Source of the DNA: Odontocerum albicorne
Lineage: Eukaryota; Arthropoda; Insecta; Trichoptera; Odontoceridae
Assembly: GCA_949825065.1 (NCBI GenBank)
Contig: OX463842.1
Coordinates: 36,079,323-36,143,322 of the forward strand
Reading direction: 5' to 3'
DNA: 64,000 bases
The number at the start of each line of letters is the position of its first letter. The first letter of the stretch is position 1. This document shows, one piece after another, positions 34,531 to 47,143 of this stretch. Both the position numbers and the translations under genes were made by a program. The notes under the pieces were generated by a model that did not search any database, was not told the origin of the DNA, and saw only the letters and a list, made by a program, of their open reading frames with translations.

Positions 34531-36811
34531 TTCACTTTTTGATTATCCTGTCTTTGCATTTCAATGAAGCGAATCTTTCGAGAACCTGAAATCCCCTTAA
34601 TTTAGGTAAACAGTAGTCGATATCGAATAAATGGACAGTTTCAATAGTGATTTTTTGCTTTATTATCAGTGAGCAATGTGTTTACTCTATTCTTATTAAA
34701 AGCATTATGTAACCGGCCACATTTAAAAGAGTTTATATAAATTTGGTATTTTTTTTAAATATTCCCATCATCTTATTTTTATGCTAATCCATAGATCATG
34801 GCAACTCATTTTTATGTTTTCAAAATATCGGAGCATTCAGAACAAAAAATGTTTGTAACATATGAAAATAATTATTAAAGGTTTCAGGTATTTAAGGTTG
34901 AATAAGAATTTCAAATATTTTTTTTGTTATATTCATTGATGATTGAACAATAACAAGGAAGAAAGACTTTATATGAAACTAAGTTGCTATTATCAATTTT
35001 CAAATGTTATAAAAAATATATTATGGGTGCGTCTAAATTTTTCAAATAGTCAAAACGTATGAAAAGCAGTGTGTAAAATATTTTTCAATTTCTTGTCGAT
35101 TTGTTTGTATATTTAAAATGAATATAAAACTGTTATTGGAACACAGTATAATACAAAACATCTTGTAATATTTTTTAATTAACTCCTTTCGTTTACAATC
35201 GATCTTTCGAAAATCTTTCAGAAAGCCATTAAGCCCACAATAAATTCCATAAGATGCACATAGAATTCCATAAAGCAAAGCAAACTATTACACTACACTA
35301 TCGGCCACCAGTACTTTTCAGCGTGTCGAACCAATCTGTTACACTAAGCCCCTGAATTCCATTATGACAAATATATTTCTCTGGCTTAAAACCACCTGTG
35401 TACTAGTACTTGGTTGAGTGTTTCTCAAATGTTAAAGTATAGCAAATACTAGCAAACCCCCTTATAACAATTTAAAAAGCTCTTATAATTAGATTTATTG
35501 ATTAAACTACCTATGTTATCTTATTTGTCCGATAATGCGGTTTTACAACTATACGCCTTTAATACGAGTATATTTTGTTCAACAACCATCAATGTTTTTA
35601 TTAATTTAATAAAGTTGATTTGACATAACATATATTTGTAATTGCACATAAAAAGCAACCCACAAATCATATATTTTTAGCAGAATATTTTTTATTATAT
35701 AGAAAATACCTCACGCAAATTAATGACATAAAAATGTATCACCTGATTTATTATTTATTAATTGTTTATTATTGGGTCTTTCAATCGAACATTTTATAAA
35801 AATATAATATAATTTCATTAAAATAATAAATTATTTAAAAAAATTCTTAAAATTTCTATTACATTTGAGGTTTTATTACATATGAGCTTGCATTAAAACT
35901 TTATTTTTTAAATATAGAGATTCAAATTATGAGTTGCAATATATTTTTTACTTTATTAATTTTATGTACAAAACTCCAAAAGATTTTGGTTGAAAAAACG
36001 ACGGACCTGTTTGATTTTTTTAATGTTTTGTCAAAGCGTCCTACGAAAGCATAATTTAACGATTATTATTTTTTCATGGGCTTTTAATAGCAAAAGTTCT
36101 CCTCAGTTTAGAATTCTTTCTTGATGTAACAATTTTGTTTCATTTCATGTATAATTAATAACTATTACAACTTAAAATTCAACTTAATCAAATCTCTCTC
36201 ATTTTTCTTCTCAAGCTAAAATATAAAAACATTATTATAAGCCGTATATAATAGGTTTCTTGGAAACTTAATATTAATTATTCATTTTTTATCTTGCGTA
36301 CATTTTACAAAGATCAAAAATGGTCTGAATTTTTTGTGATGCCTTTCAAAAAATATATATTTACTTAATTTTAAACGAACTAATTCCATGCACAAACTTT
36401 TCTATTAAATTACTTAAAGTACATAATGTAAATGATTAAAAAAATGTGATACATATTAAAGTAATATGCTTTTTCCAATTGCTATAAACTGGTTTGAATT
36501 TCTTAATTTAAAATATTTAACTTCATAATAGTATAAATTTTTGGCTGTTCCAATAAATACTACACAGAAATCATTATTTATTTTATTTTAAAATTTGCAC
36601 AAATTTTACAAGCTGTTTTACTCTGCTATGATAAAAAGCGGGGCAATACATTTTTGAATTTCGCATTTTTAGTCTGAAATATGTACATTTTTGCCATCCC
36701 TGCCCTAGACTCCATCCAATTCACGAATGCATCAGACTAAAAGCATACGGTAGACCAGTCCATTCACTATTTTTAGTCGAACGTGTTCCAATATTAAGCC
36801 GTAATACTCAC
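34531..36811. other. AT-rich DNA, nothing recognised
   Basis: No gene. TACTCGTA-type octamers at 34117 (just before the island) and 35563. At 36696-36712 'ttttgccatccctg' resembles one end of a hAT transposon on the minus strand, but no matching end or 8-bp duplication was found. Confidence 0.5.
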
Positions 36812-36867
36812 CTACAACTGGCCGGCTCCATTCACATTCCCAATACTTGCTGATGATGCACTTAGTC
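36812..36867 (-). other. Candidate 56-bp exon, minus strand
   Basis: On the minus strand an acceptor-like AACAATAG precedes 56 bp ending GTTGTAG followed by GTGAGTATT, a near-consensus 5' splice site. One frame reads TKCIISKYWECEWSRPVV; the Cys/aromatic spacing faintly recalls a type-2 chitin-binding domain, but this is too short to claim. The pyrimidine tract before the acceptor is poor. Confidence 0.2.
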
Positions 36868-37695
36868 CTATTGTTATATCACATGAAAACACATTGAATA
36901 TCTTGCTTTACTTATAATTTCTTTCAGATCTAAATTATACAATCGATAATCACTTCACTTCCACTGAATTAAAGTAATTCTTTCCGTTTGAGTTTAACAG
37001 ATTTATTTAATGTGTCAATGTATCACAAATTCATTGTTTTATACTCGAGAATTATCAAATCCAATTTTATACTCTTAAAATTTAAATTATTCACCCGAAG
37101 AATGAATATCAATAAAAATATGTTTTAGAAAAGCAGAAATCACTTAAAATATTTCCTTAATTTTAATTGACTTACAAAGCAATTTTTATATTAAATTGAC
37201 ACATACTTTCACTTAATTTTAGAAATAAAATGTTTAATGCATGTATTATTTTATACTTAATCTTGAATGTTTTTCACAACACTGGATGGTAAATATGTCG
37301 CTGAAGAAAGTTCTGAAAAAAAGAAAACATTACGTTAAATACGAAGAAAAAGTTATGTTTAATTTATCTTCAAACACATTTTTTTGTTATTCTACCAAAA
37401 ACATGAAACGACACAAAAGAGTTTCGGCATTAGTTTACAAATATACAATCGTCTTATATATAACAACTCTTCAGAGTTTTCAAATCATATAATATTATAG
37501 AAATAAATCATAATTTCAAAGAAAACAGATTTAAATTTAACATTACTATACAAAATAATGAATTTAGAAACCTTAGAAATACAAAAAGACTTCAATAATA
37601 AAGCTGTAATATCAATCAAAGATTGTAAAAAAACATACTTCCATTTTTTTCTTTAGGTCAATTCAAAACACAAACTTTCTGATGTAGCTTTACAC
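36868..37695. other. AT-rich DNA, nothing recognised
   Basis: No gene recognised; the open frame at 37241-37492 is Lys/Phe-rich and AT-driven. Confidence 0.6.
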
Positions 37696-37699
37696 CAGT

Positions 37700-37815
37700 T
37701 GGACCTGAGCATTGCACTCGTAACAAACAAGAATCATTCCGCCTGAAGACAATCTCGAGATATAAGGTAGAAACAGGTGTCGCGGGGATTAATGCAGATA
37801 ATGGAATAAAAAGTC
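37700..37815 (+). mobile_element. SINE 3' end fragment
   Basis: 'gataaggtagaaacaggtgt'-like sequence and 'gattaatgcagataatggaa' resemble the inverted arms at 21.9-22.0 kb and the tail of the SINE at 61.06 kb. The head is not recognisable. Confidence 0.4.
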
Positions 37816-38299
37816 ATTTATTATTAAATGTTCTATATGGCATTCCACGAAGTTAAGGCCGAAACCGATTGAAATGATTAGCCAATTCAAAATAATAACA
37901 GAGTAAAAAATATTTTTCAAAAGTTTTAGTTAACATCTATCGACTGATGTTGATATTATATTTAATGAATTTTCACGTTTTATGAAACGTTCTTTCTGGA
38001 TACATGGAAATGTTAATTTTGTGTCCGAATCAAATATGTTATTGTACAAAAAATATTCAATTAAAATGCAAAACTGATAAAAAAACATGTTTATAACCTA
38101 ATCCTTGACCTGTTTAATTTTAAATATTATTTCTCGACGCTGTTAGTTTGTCATGATGGTTACGACCTCAGCCATTCAGTTTGTAAGATTCAACATTTTG
38201 GTCAGGTAAAAAGTAGTTTTGTTCACATAAAGATTGATGAAAGATTTACAATATATACGAGTAATATTGCGTTGTATTATTAAATTACACTTTCTTGTT

Positions 38300-38362
38300 T
38301 ATAGTACAACCTGACAGATGTAGTGCCATGTGGCAATCTCTTCCAACCAAGTAGTACAGACA
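38300..38362 (-). mobile_element. SINE family B tail fragment
   Basis: 'cctgacagatgtagtgccat' and 'gtggcaatctcttccaacca' are the complement of the family B tail (TTGG...GAAGA.ATTGCCACAT...). Minus orientation. Confidence 0.55.
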
Positions 38363-38369
38363 GTATAAG

Positions 38370-38490
38370 AAATTTAAGAACACTCAGGAAAACGTTGTAT
38401 AATTAATCGAATTCTAAAAGACGTAAGTGCATATCGAATACATAGATGTGACAGAAGCAAAAATTGTGCACCAAGATAGAATGAAGTATT
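38370..38490 (+). mobile_element. RTE-type LINE tail fragment
   Basis: 'aatacatagatgtgacagaa' and 'gcaaaaattgtgcaccaaga' followed by 'tagaatgaag' match the ORF2 end of other copies (13.7, 55.1, 57.1 kb), heavily mutated. Confidence 0.4.
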
Positions 38491-39429
38491 ATAGAATTCT
38501 ATTATTTTTGCCAACTCTGATAGGGATGGCGTGAGGGTGGTGATGATGATAGTGAAGATATATTTGATCCGATAGAAACGTACCTTTTGCGTTAGTTTTC
38601 TCTAAATAACTGATTTTTTAATATACTTTCACAAATATTTTCTCAAGTTTGCGTTAATAATATTTTTGAAGTAACCTTTTTGAAAAGTTCATATTAAACC
38701 ATTGTTATGAAATAAATTTCCAGTCGGAGAATTTAGAATGTATTGCAGTCATTCACAGAAATAAAACCATCGGAAACAAAGATGTTTACTGAAATAGCAA
38801 GACGCACTCGGTCGGGTGAATCTCGAGTACCCACTCAGTGCCTCTCAATTTGAAATGCCGCCTTTGCAAAATATAAGATTTGAGTTTTTTTCTTAAAACA
38901 TAAAAGTATTCGTAAATCAATCACAGTATTTTAACGACACGGCATCAACTGTGTCTTGGAATTATCTTAGAATTTTTTCAGCAATAAACTCTATGGTCTT
39001 GCATATAGAATATGGTTATTAAATAAAAAAAAATGTTGTACTGATGTTTAATTTAGGTATGCAACCAATTCCAAGATTCCTCTTTTTATCGAGGATACGA
39101 ACATTATAAAATTTCTCCAATTTATTATGTTTCGAAAAGAGATTTTAAAATTTATTAATTTCAAGCCAGTAATGTTGGGTCATTTATTGCCGATTTTCTT
39201 TCTTTGCATATATGGCTTCTCTTTTTCATTTAATTGATGATATCACTCTTTAATTGTTGTGATTTTTTATATTTTTTATTATTATTGTACAAATAAATAA
39301 TAAATAAAGCCTAATTTTATTTTATTTTGTCTTGTTAGTTGGGTATGATTGTCACCTGGGATCAAATCCGCCAGATTGTTAAACATTAAAGTATTAAATT
39401 AATTATTCTATTTGGTTTCAATTATTCTA
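38491..39429. other. AT-rich DNA, nothing recognised
   Basis: No gene recognised; left flank of the mariner insertion. Confidence 0.6.
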
Positions 39430-40728
39430 TTAGGTGTTGACATAAGTTGTGTCCGTTTTTTTTCCAAATTTAAAAATGAGCATCAAAAGTAAAACAAAAT
39501 GGTAAAGGTTAGACGTCATTAGAAAGAAAATGTTCTGCTCTACAAGATATTGTGTTTGCTTTTACTTGATTACAAGCCTTTAAAATGGAATGTCAAGTAG
39601 ACGAAAGTGAGCGTTTTCGACTCCTCCTTCTGTTCGCGTTCAATCGAGGGAATAAAGCTGCCAAAGGATAGGTTGTCAATGGTTTTTGCGTTTCAAGAAC
39701 GGTAATTTCGACCTGAAAGACATATACAAGACATATACAAACATAGACATAGTGTTCCGGACGACCAGTGGATTTCGATGAGGACCGCTTAAACCATATT
39801 ACTCATGAAGATCCCCTTTAAACCACCGTAGAATTAGCTGAGCAGATGAATTGTAGTCACATGACTGTATACCACCATCTTAAATCAATGGGAAAAGTCC
39901 AAAAGTTCGGCGCTTGGGTTCCACATGTTTTGAGTGAAAACGACAAAAATCAACGTTCGACCATTTCTGCTGGTTTGCTCGCGCGTCATCGAGCTACGCA
40001 TGGCCACAAGCAAAGGTTCCTTTACCGCATCATTACTGGTGATGAAAAATGGTTCCTTTATGTTAATATGAAGAAACGGAAAGAATGGGTGAGTTATGGT
40101 TAACAAGCAACGCCCAGAGCGAAACAACGTTTGCATCCGTGCAAGACGATGATTTGCATCTGGTGGGTTTGGCAAGGCGTCATCTACTACGAGATACTTG
40201 AACGCAATCGGACAGTTAACGCGGAGCTATACATTTTGCAAATGCAGCAGCTCAACACTGCAATTCAACAAAAAAGGCTGGATCTGCAATATGGCGTTAT
40301 TGTGCAACACGATAACGCCTGCCCTCATATCGCCAACATTACGAAAAATGCCATTCAAACACTTGATTGGGAAGTCCTGCCGCACTCTCCGTATTTTCCA
40401 GACCTTGCGTTGTCGACTTTTCACCTTTTCCGGTGGCTTTCGAACAATTTGCGTGGCGTTTCCTTCAATAATGACGTCGAATTGCGGACATGGTTGGACG
40501 AATTCCTCGAGTCAAGACCAGATGGTTTTTTTCGCACAGGCATTGAAAAACTTGTAGAACGTTGGCAAGAAGTTGTAAATAATGAAGGAGAATGCATAAT
40601 TGACTAAATTGTTGTAAAATAATGAAGGATAATACATAACTAACTAATTTGTTGGAATTTTTTTTTGTTGTGTCCTCTTGTTCTCTTCATTTGGAAAAAA
40701 AACGGACACAACGTATGTCAACACCCAA
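39430..40728 (+). mobile_element. Full-length mariner DNA transposon, inactive
   Basis: The 1299-bp element is flanked by TA on both sides (39428-39429 and 40729-40730). The left end TTAGGTGTTGACATAAGTTG and the right end (complement) TTGGGTGTTGACATACGTTG form terminal inverted repeats of about 37 bp, both continuing as TGTCCGTTTTTTTTCCAAAT. Length and TA target are exactly those of mariner. It contains one transposase pseudogene and no other gene. Beyond about 37 bp the two ends differ. Confidence 0.95.
39585..40607 (+). pseudogene. Mariner transposase pseudogene (DD34D family)
   Basis: Mariner transposase binds the terminal repeats through an N-terminal helix-turn-helix and cuts with a D,D34D triad. 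The start ATG at 39585 begins MECQVDESERFRLLLLFAFN and the frame breaks after NRGNKAAKG. A 30-bp insertion lies near 39725. The frame is regained upstream of 39846 (MNCSHMTVYHHLKSMGKVQK). The first Asp is in ITGDEKW (40041-40043). An in-frame TAA at 40101-40103 replaces a residue, then the frame runs to 40607. The second Asp is in VQHDNACPH (40311-40313). The third catalytic position, 34 residues on, is Thr (40416-40418, in DLALSTFHLF) where the family has Asp. At least three independent lesions plus the lost acid make it non-functional. Confidence 0.92.
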
Positions 40729-43405
40729 TATATATTTAATTACAACTCTATTTCAATTCACATTCAAAAATATTCTAAAGATACAATATTATCAGGCAGC
40801 ATCAGGAAACAGACATAGAACAGACTATAGCGTTTAAGTATGCAATCCTGTAGTTTACTTTTAATACAGCGGACGCAAGCTCATTTTTTTCATTAGGTTA
40901 AAAATAGTTATAGAATTTAATGTTAAGTGTATTTTACCTAAAATGAAAAGAAATTAATGAATGTTATGTTACTGATATTGCTTTTTACGCGATTATTATT
41001 ACCATAATGGTACATTGGTAATGTTTTTATAATAAATAAACGTATTGGATTACCCCATTTGGCTTGCGTGAAAATCGAAATCGATAAACGGTTAAAAATA
41101 CGAATGGAACGAAATCATTCGATTTTTATTCTACCACGTAAGCATGTATCGTGAAGTTCGATCCAACGAAATATTATTGAAAGGAAAATGATAATATTTT
41201 TTTATTCAACGGCGTGTATATCATAGGGTTTCATCAACCGAGAAGTTATTGAAAAAGAAATAAAAATGTTCAAGAGTTTAATTATGAAATTTATTTTTTA
41301 TAAAATATAAATCAAATGACGCCGTTTAAACAAAGCCGCCTGAGTGCGTCACTAACTTCTTACACAAACACACCCCAGCTCCGGGCATACTCGCACTTTA
41401 TTTCATTACCCAAGTATTATGGTACTAGGAGAAGAGACACATCCCCAATTTCCTTAAAGGCGCCAAGCAAACAAAATGACAAATATTTACGCGGAAATTA
41501 ACATATTTATTACGTCGTATTGAGACAATATTTGACAAGCTCACTTCGATCGTATTTCGCACGTGTAAATTTATATGCTCATGTGTGTTTAAGAAGTCGG
41601 TGATATTATTAAATAATGCAAATGCTCGTATGTATTACGAAATTATGTATCAAGGACTGGGTGCGACATTTTCGTACGTAGAATTTGATTCATCTTTATT
41701 TATTTCTTGAATATTTCCAACTTTCATTATAAAATGTTACCAAGATACAACTAATTACAATAAAAAAACAGATAAAATTCCTTCATTTAGCCCTTTAGTC
41801 GAGCATATTCTTTTGAAAAAACCCTCTTTTTTTCAAAATACACATATACGCCAGTAGGGTTTTTATATTCTAAATGTAAAATGGCATTCCCTACTTCGAC
41901 ACTAGTGAACAGATAAGTTAATTAATAAATTTACAAAGGAATCGATTAAAATCATTATAAAACTATTATCTATAAGCAAAAAAGAAAAGGTGATTTTTAA
42001 AAGGTAAAAAAACTACCCAAATATGTTGAAAATGATCTGTAAGATTTTTATTGTAAAATGGATAAAGAAAATTTTAAAATATATTCATTTTATTATTAAA
42101 TTTTTTTAAAGTAAACTTGACTTAAATTAGAGAGATACATAGAATGCACTGTGGCAATGTGGAGTTTGTTTTTATTTCGAGCCCAACAAAAATAAAAAAT
42201 AATTAATGAGAAGGCTTTAATGAAGGTAATAACATCAAATCCAAATATGCCATCCAAAAAAAATATAATTAATTCTTACTGCTCTTCTGTAAACTTTTTA
42301 CTTCTAGATATCGCTTGTATCACAATATAGTAAAACGAAAATTTAATCACCTATATTTAATATTATTTCCAATTTTTAGAATGAAAATTCTTTATAAGAT
42401 CCATATAATGATTTTCAATAATAATTGAATTATGAAATGACACAAAATCAATTTCCATACTGATAACTATTGACAATGTCGAGTAGTCCAATTTTTTTAT
42501 TGAGTTTTATATTAAATATCATTAATTAACTTTTTATCTGATTCAGAACAAATACATCAAATTCAAAGGTTTGATATTATTTCCCCCAATCGCTGGAAAA
42601 AATATTTATAAGCGTACATAAAAAAACATTTGTGAATAACGCTGAATTAAAGTTCAAAAAGAACATTAAAATTGGATTAAAATTCCGAATAAAAAGTATT
42701 CAATTAACTTTAAGACAACTGTTGATTTATATTGAATGAAAAAGAAAAAAATATGTGTTAATATGAATGTTATTATTTTTTTTGAAATACTAATTGGCAA
42801 CTCACTAAAAATATTTTATCAAACACTTCAAGGGTGAGAAACTTACCGTGGGTTTTTATGTGAGACCTTTTACTCAGAACGTAAGTGACCACACATATTT
42901 TTCGATTTGTTTAATATATTAACCTTTGGTTATTATACGTGTATTTATGTGGACTCCAATAAATCGAAAAATCTAAAAAAAGAAGTGATAACTCGTTTTG
43001 AATTAGTTAAAAGTAGCTAATTAACACATACGTACATTAAAGTGTAGCATATTAATCGAAGTGCCCGAGAACATAAATTGAAGCAATGTTTAAATTTAAA
43101 TTATATCAACAGGTATTCAATATCCTCACTCACAAAATTCCAGACCTTAGAAATTAGGAACGCATCCCAACCAAGCGTTTACCAAAACTTCATAATTATC
43201 AATTCTACTGTTAGAATTTGGACAGACATTTAAGATATTCAGCTCTAGTGTGTTAGCAATAAAGAGGCATCCAGTTGCTTTATGGTTATCAATTTTCCTC
43301 CCTATCACTCATAAGGCACGTAGTAAGAAGTAATTCAACGATCTCCGTACCCTAACTCGCAGAACACTTATATTTAAATAAGAAAGTTTTGAGTTATCCT
43401 GATGT
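40729..43405. other. AT-rich DNA, nothing recognised
   Basis: No recognised gene. A GC-richer 61-codon frame at 41316-41501 (polar, Ser/Arg/Thr-rich) has no motif. Otherwise homopolymer-rich sequence. Confidence 0.55.
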
Positions 43406-43414
43406 TATCTTAAA

Positions 43415-43540
43415 AAATGGGTAACAGGTTTGATTCACATCGAACCTTTGAACATATTTCTAGTCAATTTTCAGAAAGTTTGACATTAAACTCCCACTCG
43501 GTTAAGTCGTTTGCAGCATAAAGTTATACTAATGCAATAA
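43415..43540 (+). mobile_element. SINE family B fragment
   Basis: 'gggtaacaggtttgattcac' (B box), 'tttgaacatatttctagtca', 'agaaagtttgacattaaact' and 'gcaataaaatg' follow the order of the 58.6 and 60.9 kb copies. The A box is not recognisable. Confidence 0.45.
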
Positions 43541-44129
43541 AATGTTATTAATTTAAGGTTGACAATACTAAAGTTCTATCAAATGTCTTTGATTTAAGGT
43601 TGAGAATAAAATAGTTCTATTAAATAAAAAATATAATTAACTCAAGTTGTAATAAATACTTTTCTTTCATCTCAGACAACCTCTGTGTCTTATTTTAATA
43701 ACAAGGTTATTTTATGGTACCCTAAAAAATACGGTCTCATGCTAATAAATTGTGTACACAGTGAACACATCAATGGAAGTACCATGAAACAGATATGAGA
43801 ATATTGAGGTGGACTCGTAGAGAGGACTCAAAAAGCTGATCCACACAGAGGGATGCATTCTGCTAAATCGTTAGTTAACAAGTTCACAGTTACTCGTATA
43901 TATCATTTTACGCTAGAATTATTATACATGTATGATAACGAGTACATTCCAGTAGTTCTTAAGCCGAAACGTTGATTTACTGAGAAATGGACAGTATTGA
44001 GTCCCACAATTCTCCGCATCAACAATGGGAATAGGTATATCGTACGAATGGATTTATTCTATGCTGTCATCATGTTTTACTTATTGCACTTTACTATAAA
44101 ACCCACAAAGGTATAATAATAACACATTC

Positions 44130-44504
44130 ATCGTTGTCGTTTGTAAACCTCGTAGTCGGGGATCCGATCCACTAGCCATTTCAATGGCAATTTAGTTGGA
44201 AAGCGAAGCTTTTTCGTCAAATTTGTCTTTTGTTTTTCAAGGAGTGAACTGTTGCACACCAGCAAACTGACCGGCCACACCGCTGTACTGGATCCGATGG
44301 CACACCGATATGAGACGATCGGATTACACCGATATGTTTCTTTTTCTTTTTAAATAATTATGACCGAAGTCATACGTATCATTATACCCCCGAATACTTG
44401 GCGGAAAAAGTGCCTGTGCCATTCGAGGGAGTTGCACTGTACGGAGTTCAAACCGGTGACCGTCTGCATGGAAGTCCAGTGCGTTACCGCGTGGCCATGC
44501 ACCT
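44130..44504 (-). mobile_element. SINE family A, full-length copy
   Basis: On the minus strand: head AGGTGCATGGCCACGCGGTA (A box), GACGGTCACCGGTTTGAACT (B box), the body with AAGTATTCGGGGGTATAATG, a duplicated 'atcggtgt' motif and the 3' end GACTACGAGGTTTACAAACG. This is the most complete family A copy and the reference for the others. The 3' end is trinucleotide-like (ACGACAACGATGAATG). Open frames on both strands over it are not genes. Confidence 0.88.
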
Positions 44505-44916
44505 AAAACACAATAAGGGTGCTTATTTATTTGATTTATATCAAATGTGCGCAGTCTCTCAAATAGCGATAAGAAAGGTACGACATCGATAAATTCAAGT
44601 TTCTGTGAAAGAAAATCAATGGATTTAATTCTCAAACAGTTTAATATATTTAAAATAGTTCCTTTCAAACATATTGAAAACGGTTGAATTGTTTTTTTTG
44701 TGGTCTCAAATAATTGGAGATATTTCATTACATTTCAATTACTTGTATAGCTCAACAAACAATTCGTGCGGTTTGATCCCCACAGGGAATTACAAAATAG
44801 TAAGAAATGGCCGACTTTGATGGACGCAAACATCCCGAGCCCATCCTGTACCGAAACTTAGCACATAAAATAATTAATATCGCAATATGAACAGCATTGT
44901 TCCAGCAATATTTCAC

Positions 44917-44971
44917 CTCCTGTACGGCTGTTATTATTTGCTCAACAATGTCAGGCCCAGTGGCCGCAAGT
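44917..44971 (-). other. Candidate 55-bp exon, minus strand
   Basis: On the minus strand, AACACAG precedes 55 bp that end CAGGAG followed by GTGAAA. The frame reads LAATGPDIVEQIITAVQE, and the same frame stays open to a TGA near 44765 (about 77 codons from the previous stop), which is long for this composition. The composition is GC-richer than the flanks. The product is not recognised. The plus strand over 44808-44880 is also open with MADFDGRKHPEPILYRNLAH, so the strand is not settled. Confidence 0.25.
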
Positions 44972-45411
44972 CTGTGTTTATACTATTATACTACTTGTAT
45001 TCCCACTCGAGGCCGGTGGAGACTAATTAAAATTATCCCATAATATATGAAATATTACAAAATCCACAGTAAACGGAATTCACGATAAGCAAAGCTTACT
45101 TTATTGAAGCGATGATATATAAGAAGTGTTTGTTTTGATTTAAAGTACATATACAATTATTTCAAACGCGTAAATTTAATCATTAAAAAAAGTTTATGTA
45201 ACAAAATTCTAAAACTTTGAAATGTCTTGACTCCTGAACTAAGCAAACAAAATAAATATTAAATGGGCCTTTTAAACCGATTGAAAATGGATTGAAAACT
45301 AACTTTTATTTTAAATAAAGCATTTTCAGTACTAGATCAAATTTTTTTTAGAATACTTAAATACGCGGGATACGGTCCTTAGTTTTCTGAGAGCTGGCAT
45401 TTTGTGTACCT

Positions 45412-45505
45412 GTGTTTATTGTAGTATATGTGTACGTCTGGTTGTATTTTTATTGTAGTATATGTGTTTATTGTATTGTAGTATATGTGTACGTTTGGTT
45501 GTAAT
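45412..45505 (+). repeat. Imperfect short tandem repeats with 'ttgtagtatatgtgt'
   Basis: TTGTAGTATATGTGT occurs three times (about 45418, 45454 and 45476), twice followed by 'acgt(c/t)tggttgta'. Confidence 0.8.
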
Positions 45506-46077
45506 GAGTCGTGTTATTGTTTTGATATTTATACTTTATATAACTTCTGGTTAATTAAAGTTATTGTTTCACATGTGCTTCAAATTTTAATGTATGTATT
45601 CTAGGCTAACATTTCAATAGATTATACAAATAAATAAACGAAAACCTGTATGTAAATGTATACCATTTCCAAAGTACCAAAATGTATACTATTACCGAGT
45701 ACCAATAACTTTAACAGTTACAATAGTCAGGCTCTATTTTTTCAAAAATGAATAATTTTCCTTTCAAAAAATATACACTCGAATACGCTGACTTTAAAAA
45801 TCATTTTTAAGCTAATAATTATTTATTTATCTGAGTTCACCATTTTAAGTAGCATAATTTATTCCAACTAACCAACATGCTTGAAAATACAGTATACAGA
45901 ATTTCAAATGTGGTTCAGAGTAATTTTGATGGTCAACCTAAAATATCATCATAAAACGGAAAATTCACTAATGTCTAGAATGAGTAAACGGAATCAATTT
46001 AGAAACTTTTCTTTGACCTGAAAATAATGAAAGATCGGTTGATATATAAGTGGTTGCAGGACTTCAGTGAAGATGTC
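45506..46077. other. AT-rich DNA, nothing recognised
   Basis: No gene recognised. Confidence 0.6.
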
Positions 46078-46325
46078 TGGAGAAACACTACGACGAAGCA
46101 TGTACGAGTATCTGAAAATGGAGGAACACTACGATGAAGCATATACGAGTATCTGACAATGGAGAAACACTATGTTGAAGCATATACGAGTATCTGACAA
46201 TGGAGAAACACTACGATGAAGCATATACGAGTATCTGACAATAGAGAAACACTATGATGAAGCATATACGAGTATCGGACAATGAAGAAACACTACGATG
46301 AAGCATATACGAGTATCTGACAATG
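46078..46325 (+). repeat. 41-bp minisatellite, six copies, each with TACGAGTA
   Basis: Units start TGGAGAAACACTACGATGAA at 46078, 46119, 46160, 46201, 46242 and 46283, with a few substitutions. Every copy holds 'atacgagtat' or 'gtacgagtat', the octamer that is over-represented through the window. Confidence 0.95.
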
Positions 46326-47143
46326 GAATGAAGAAAGAAACGAAGAACGAAAAATGTAACAAGGAAATAAAACATTATTTTATTCCTTCAAATTGAAACT
46401 AAAAAACGTGAATCCAAAACTTTGAATTTCATAATCTGTTGCACAAACTACATAAATATATCAAAGTAAAAAAATTTATAACCATAAATAAAAATTTGTT
46501 CTTTATGTTCCGACATAAAATTTTTAGTATCTCAGAACCCTTTTTTCTACTCGTAAAGTTTTACCCTCGTTCCGTGGGGTGTTTCTTTCCAAAATTTAAT
46601 CGGCTCAGGCTTATAAGTTATTCGTGGATTCAATTCATTAACTGATAAAACTTGGCTTAAATTACCTTCTCTGTTAACCATTTCAGTGACTTCGGTAAAA
46701 TTATTGCGTGATAAAGCATATTAATATTACCTCAAAGTTGAAAAGTAGAAACTAAGTTTGCGGTAGTATTCCTGAATCCACTTAAATATTCATCTCTGAC
46801 CGTACATTGTTTATGGCATTGTTTAATTCTAATATAAAATTTAAAATGTACCAAAACCCTTGTTGTTGTTACATGAATGGTAATTAATTTTGGTTTTGGG
46901 CGCCTGATGAGTAACTGAAGATATAATTTAGCCAAGAATATTCATAAAACAATTAATAGAGCTACAGATGAAATAAAGATCCGCATTTATTTGTTGATTG
47001 TACGCAACAATTATTCATTTTACTTTATATACTCGTAATTGTTATTGGAAATTCCAAATTTAACATTCAAACGTTATAAATGCTTTAGAAATAATTTCGC
47101 TTAGTTAAATATCTGCTGTTCATATGGTCATAAGAAAATTGTA
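46326..47143. other. AT-rich DNA, nothing recognised
   Basis: No gene. Octamers at 46548 and 47030. Confidence 0.6.

Noticed and set aside
35290..35410. B-box-like 'ttggttcgac' on the minus strand
   Set aside because: No A box at the right distance and no SINE tail; probably chance.
36696..36715. hAT transposon end (complement CAGGGATGGC)
   Set aside because: Only one end resembles a hAT terminus; no second end and no 8-bp duplication could be found nearby.
44324..44728. 134-codon minus-strand frame
   Set aside because: It runs through the SINE A copy and flanking AT-rich DNA; it is not a gene.
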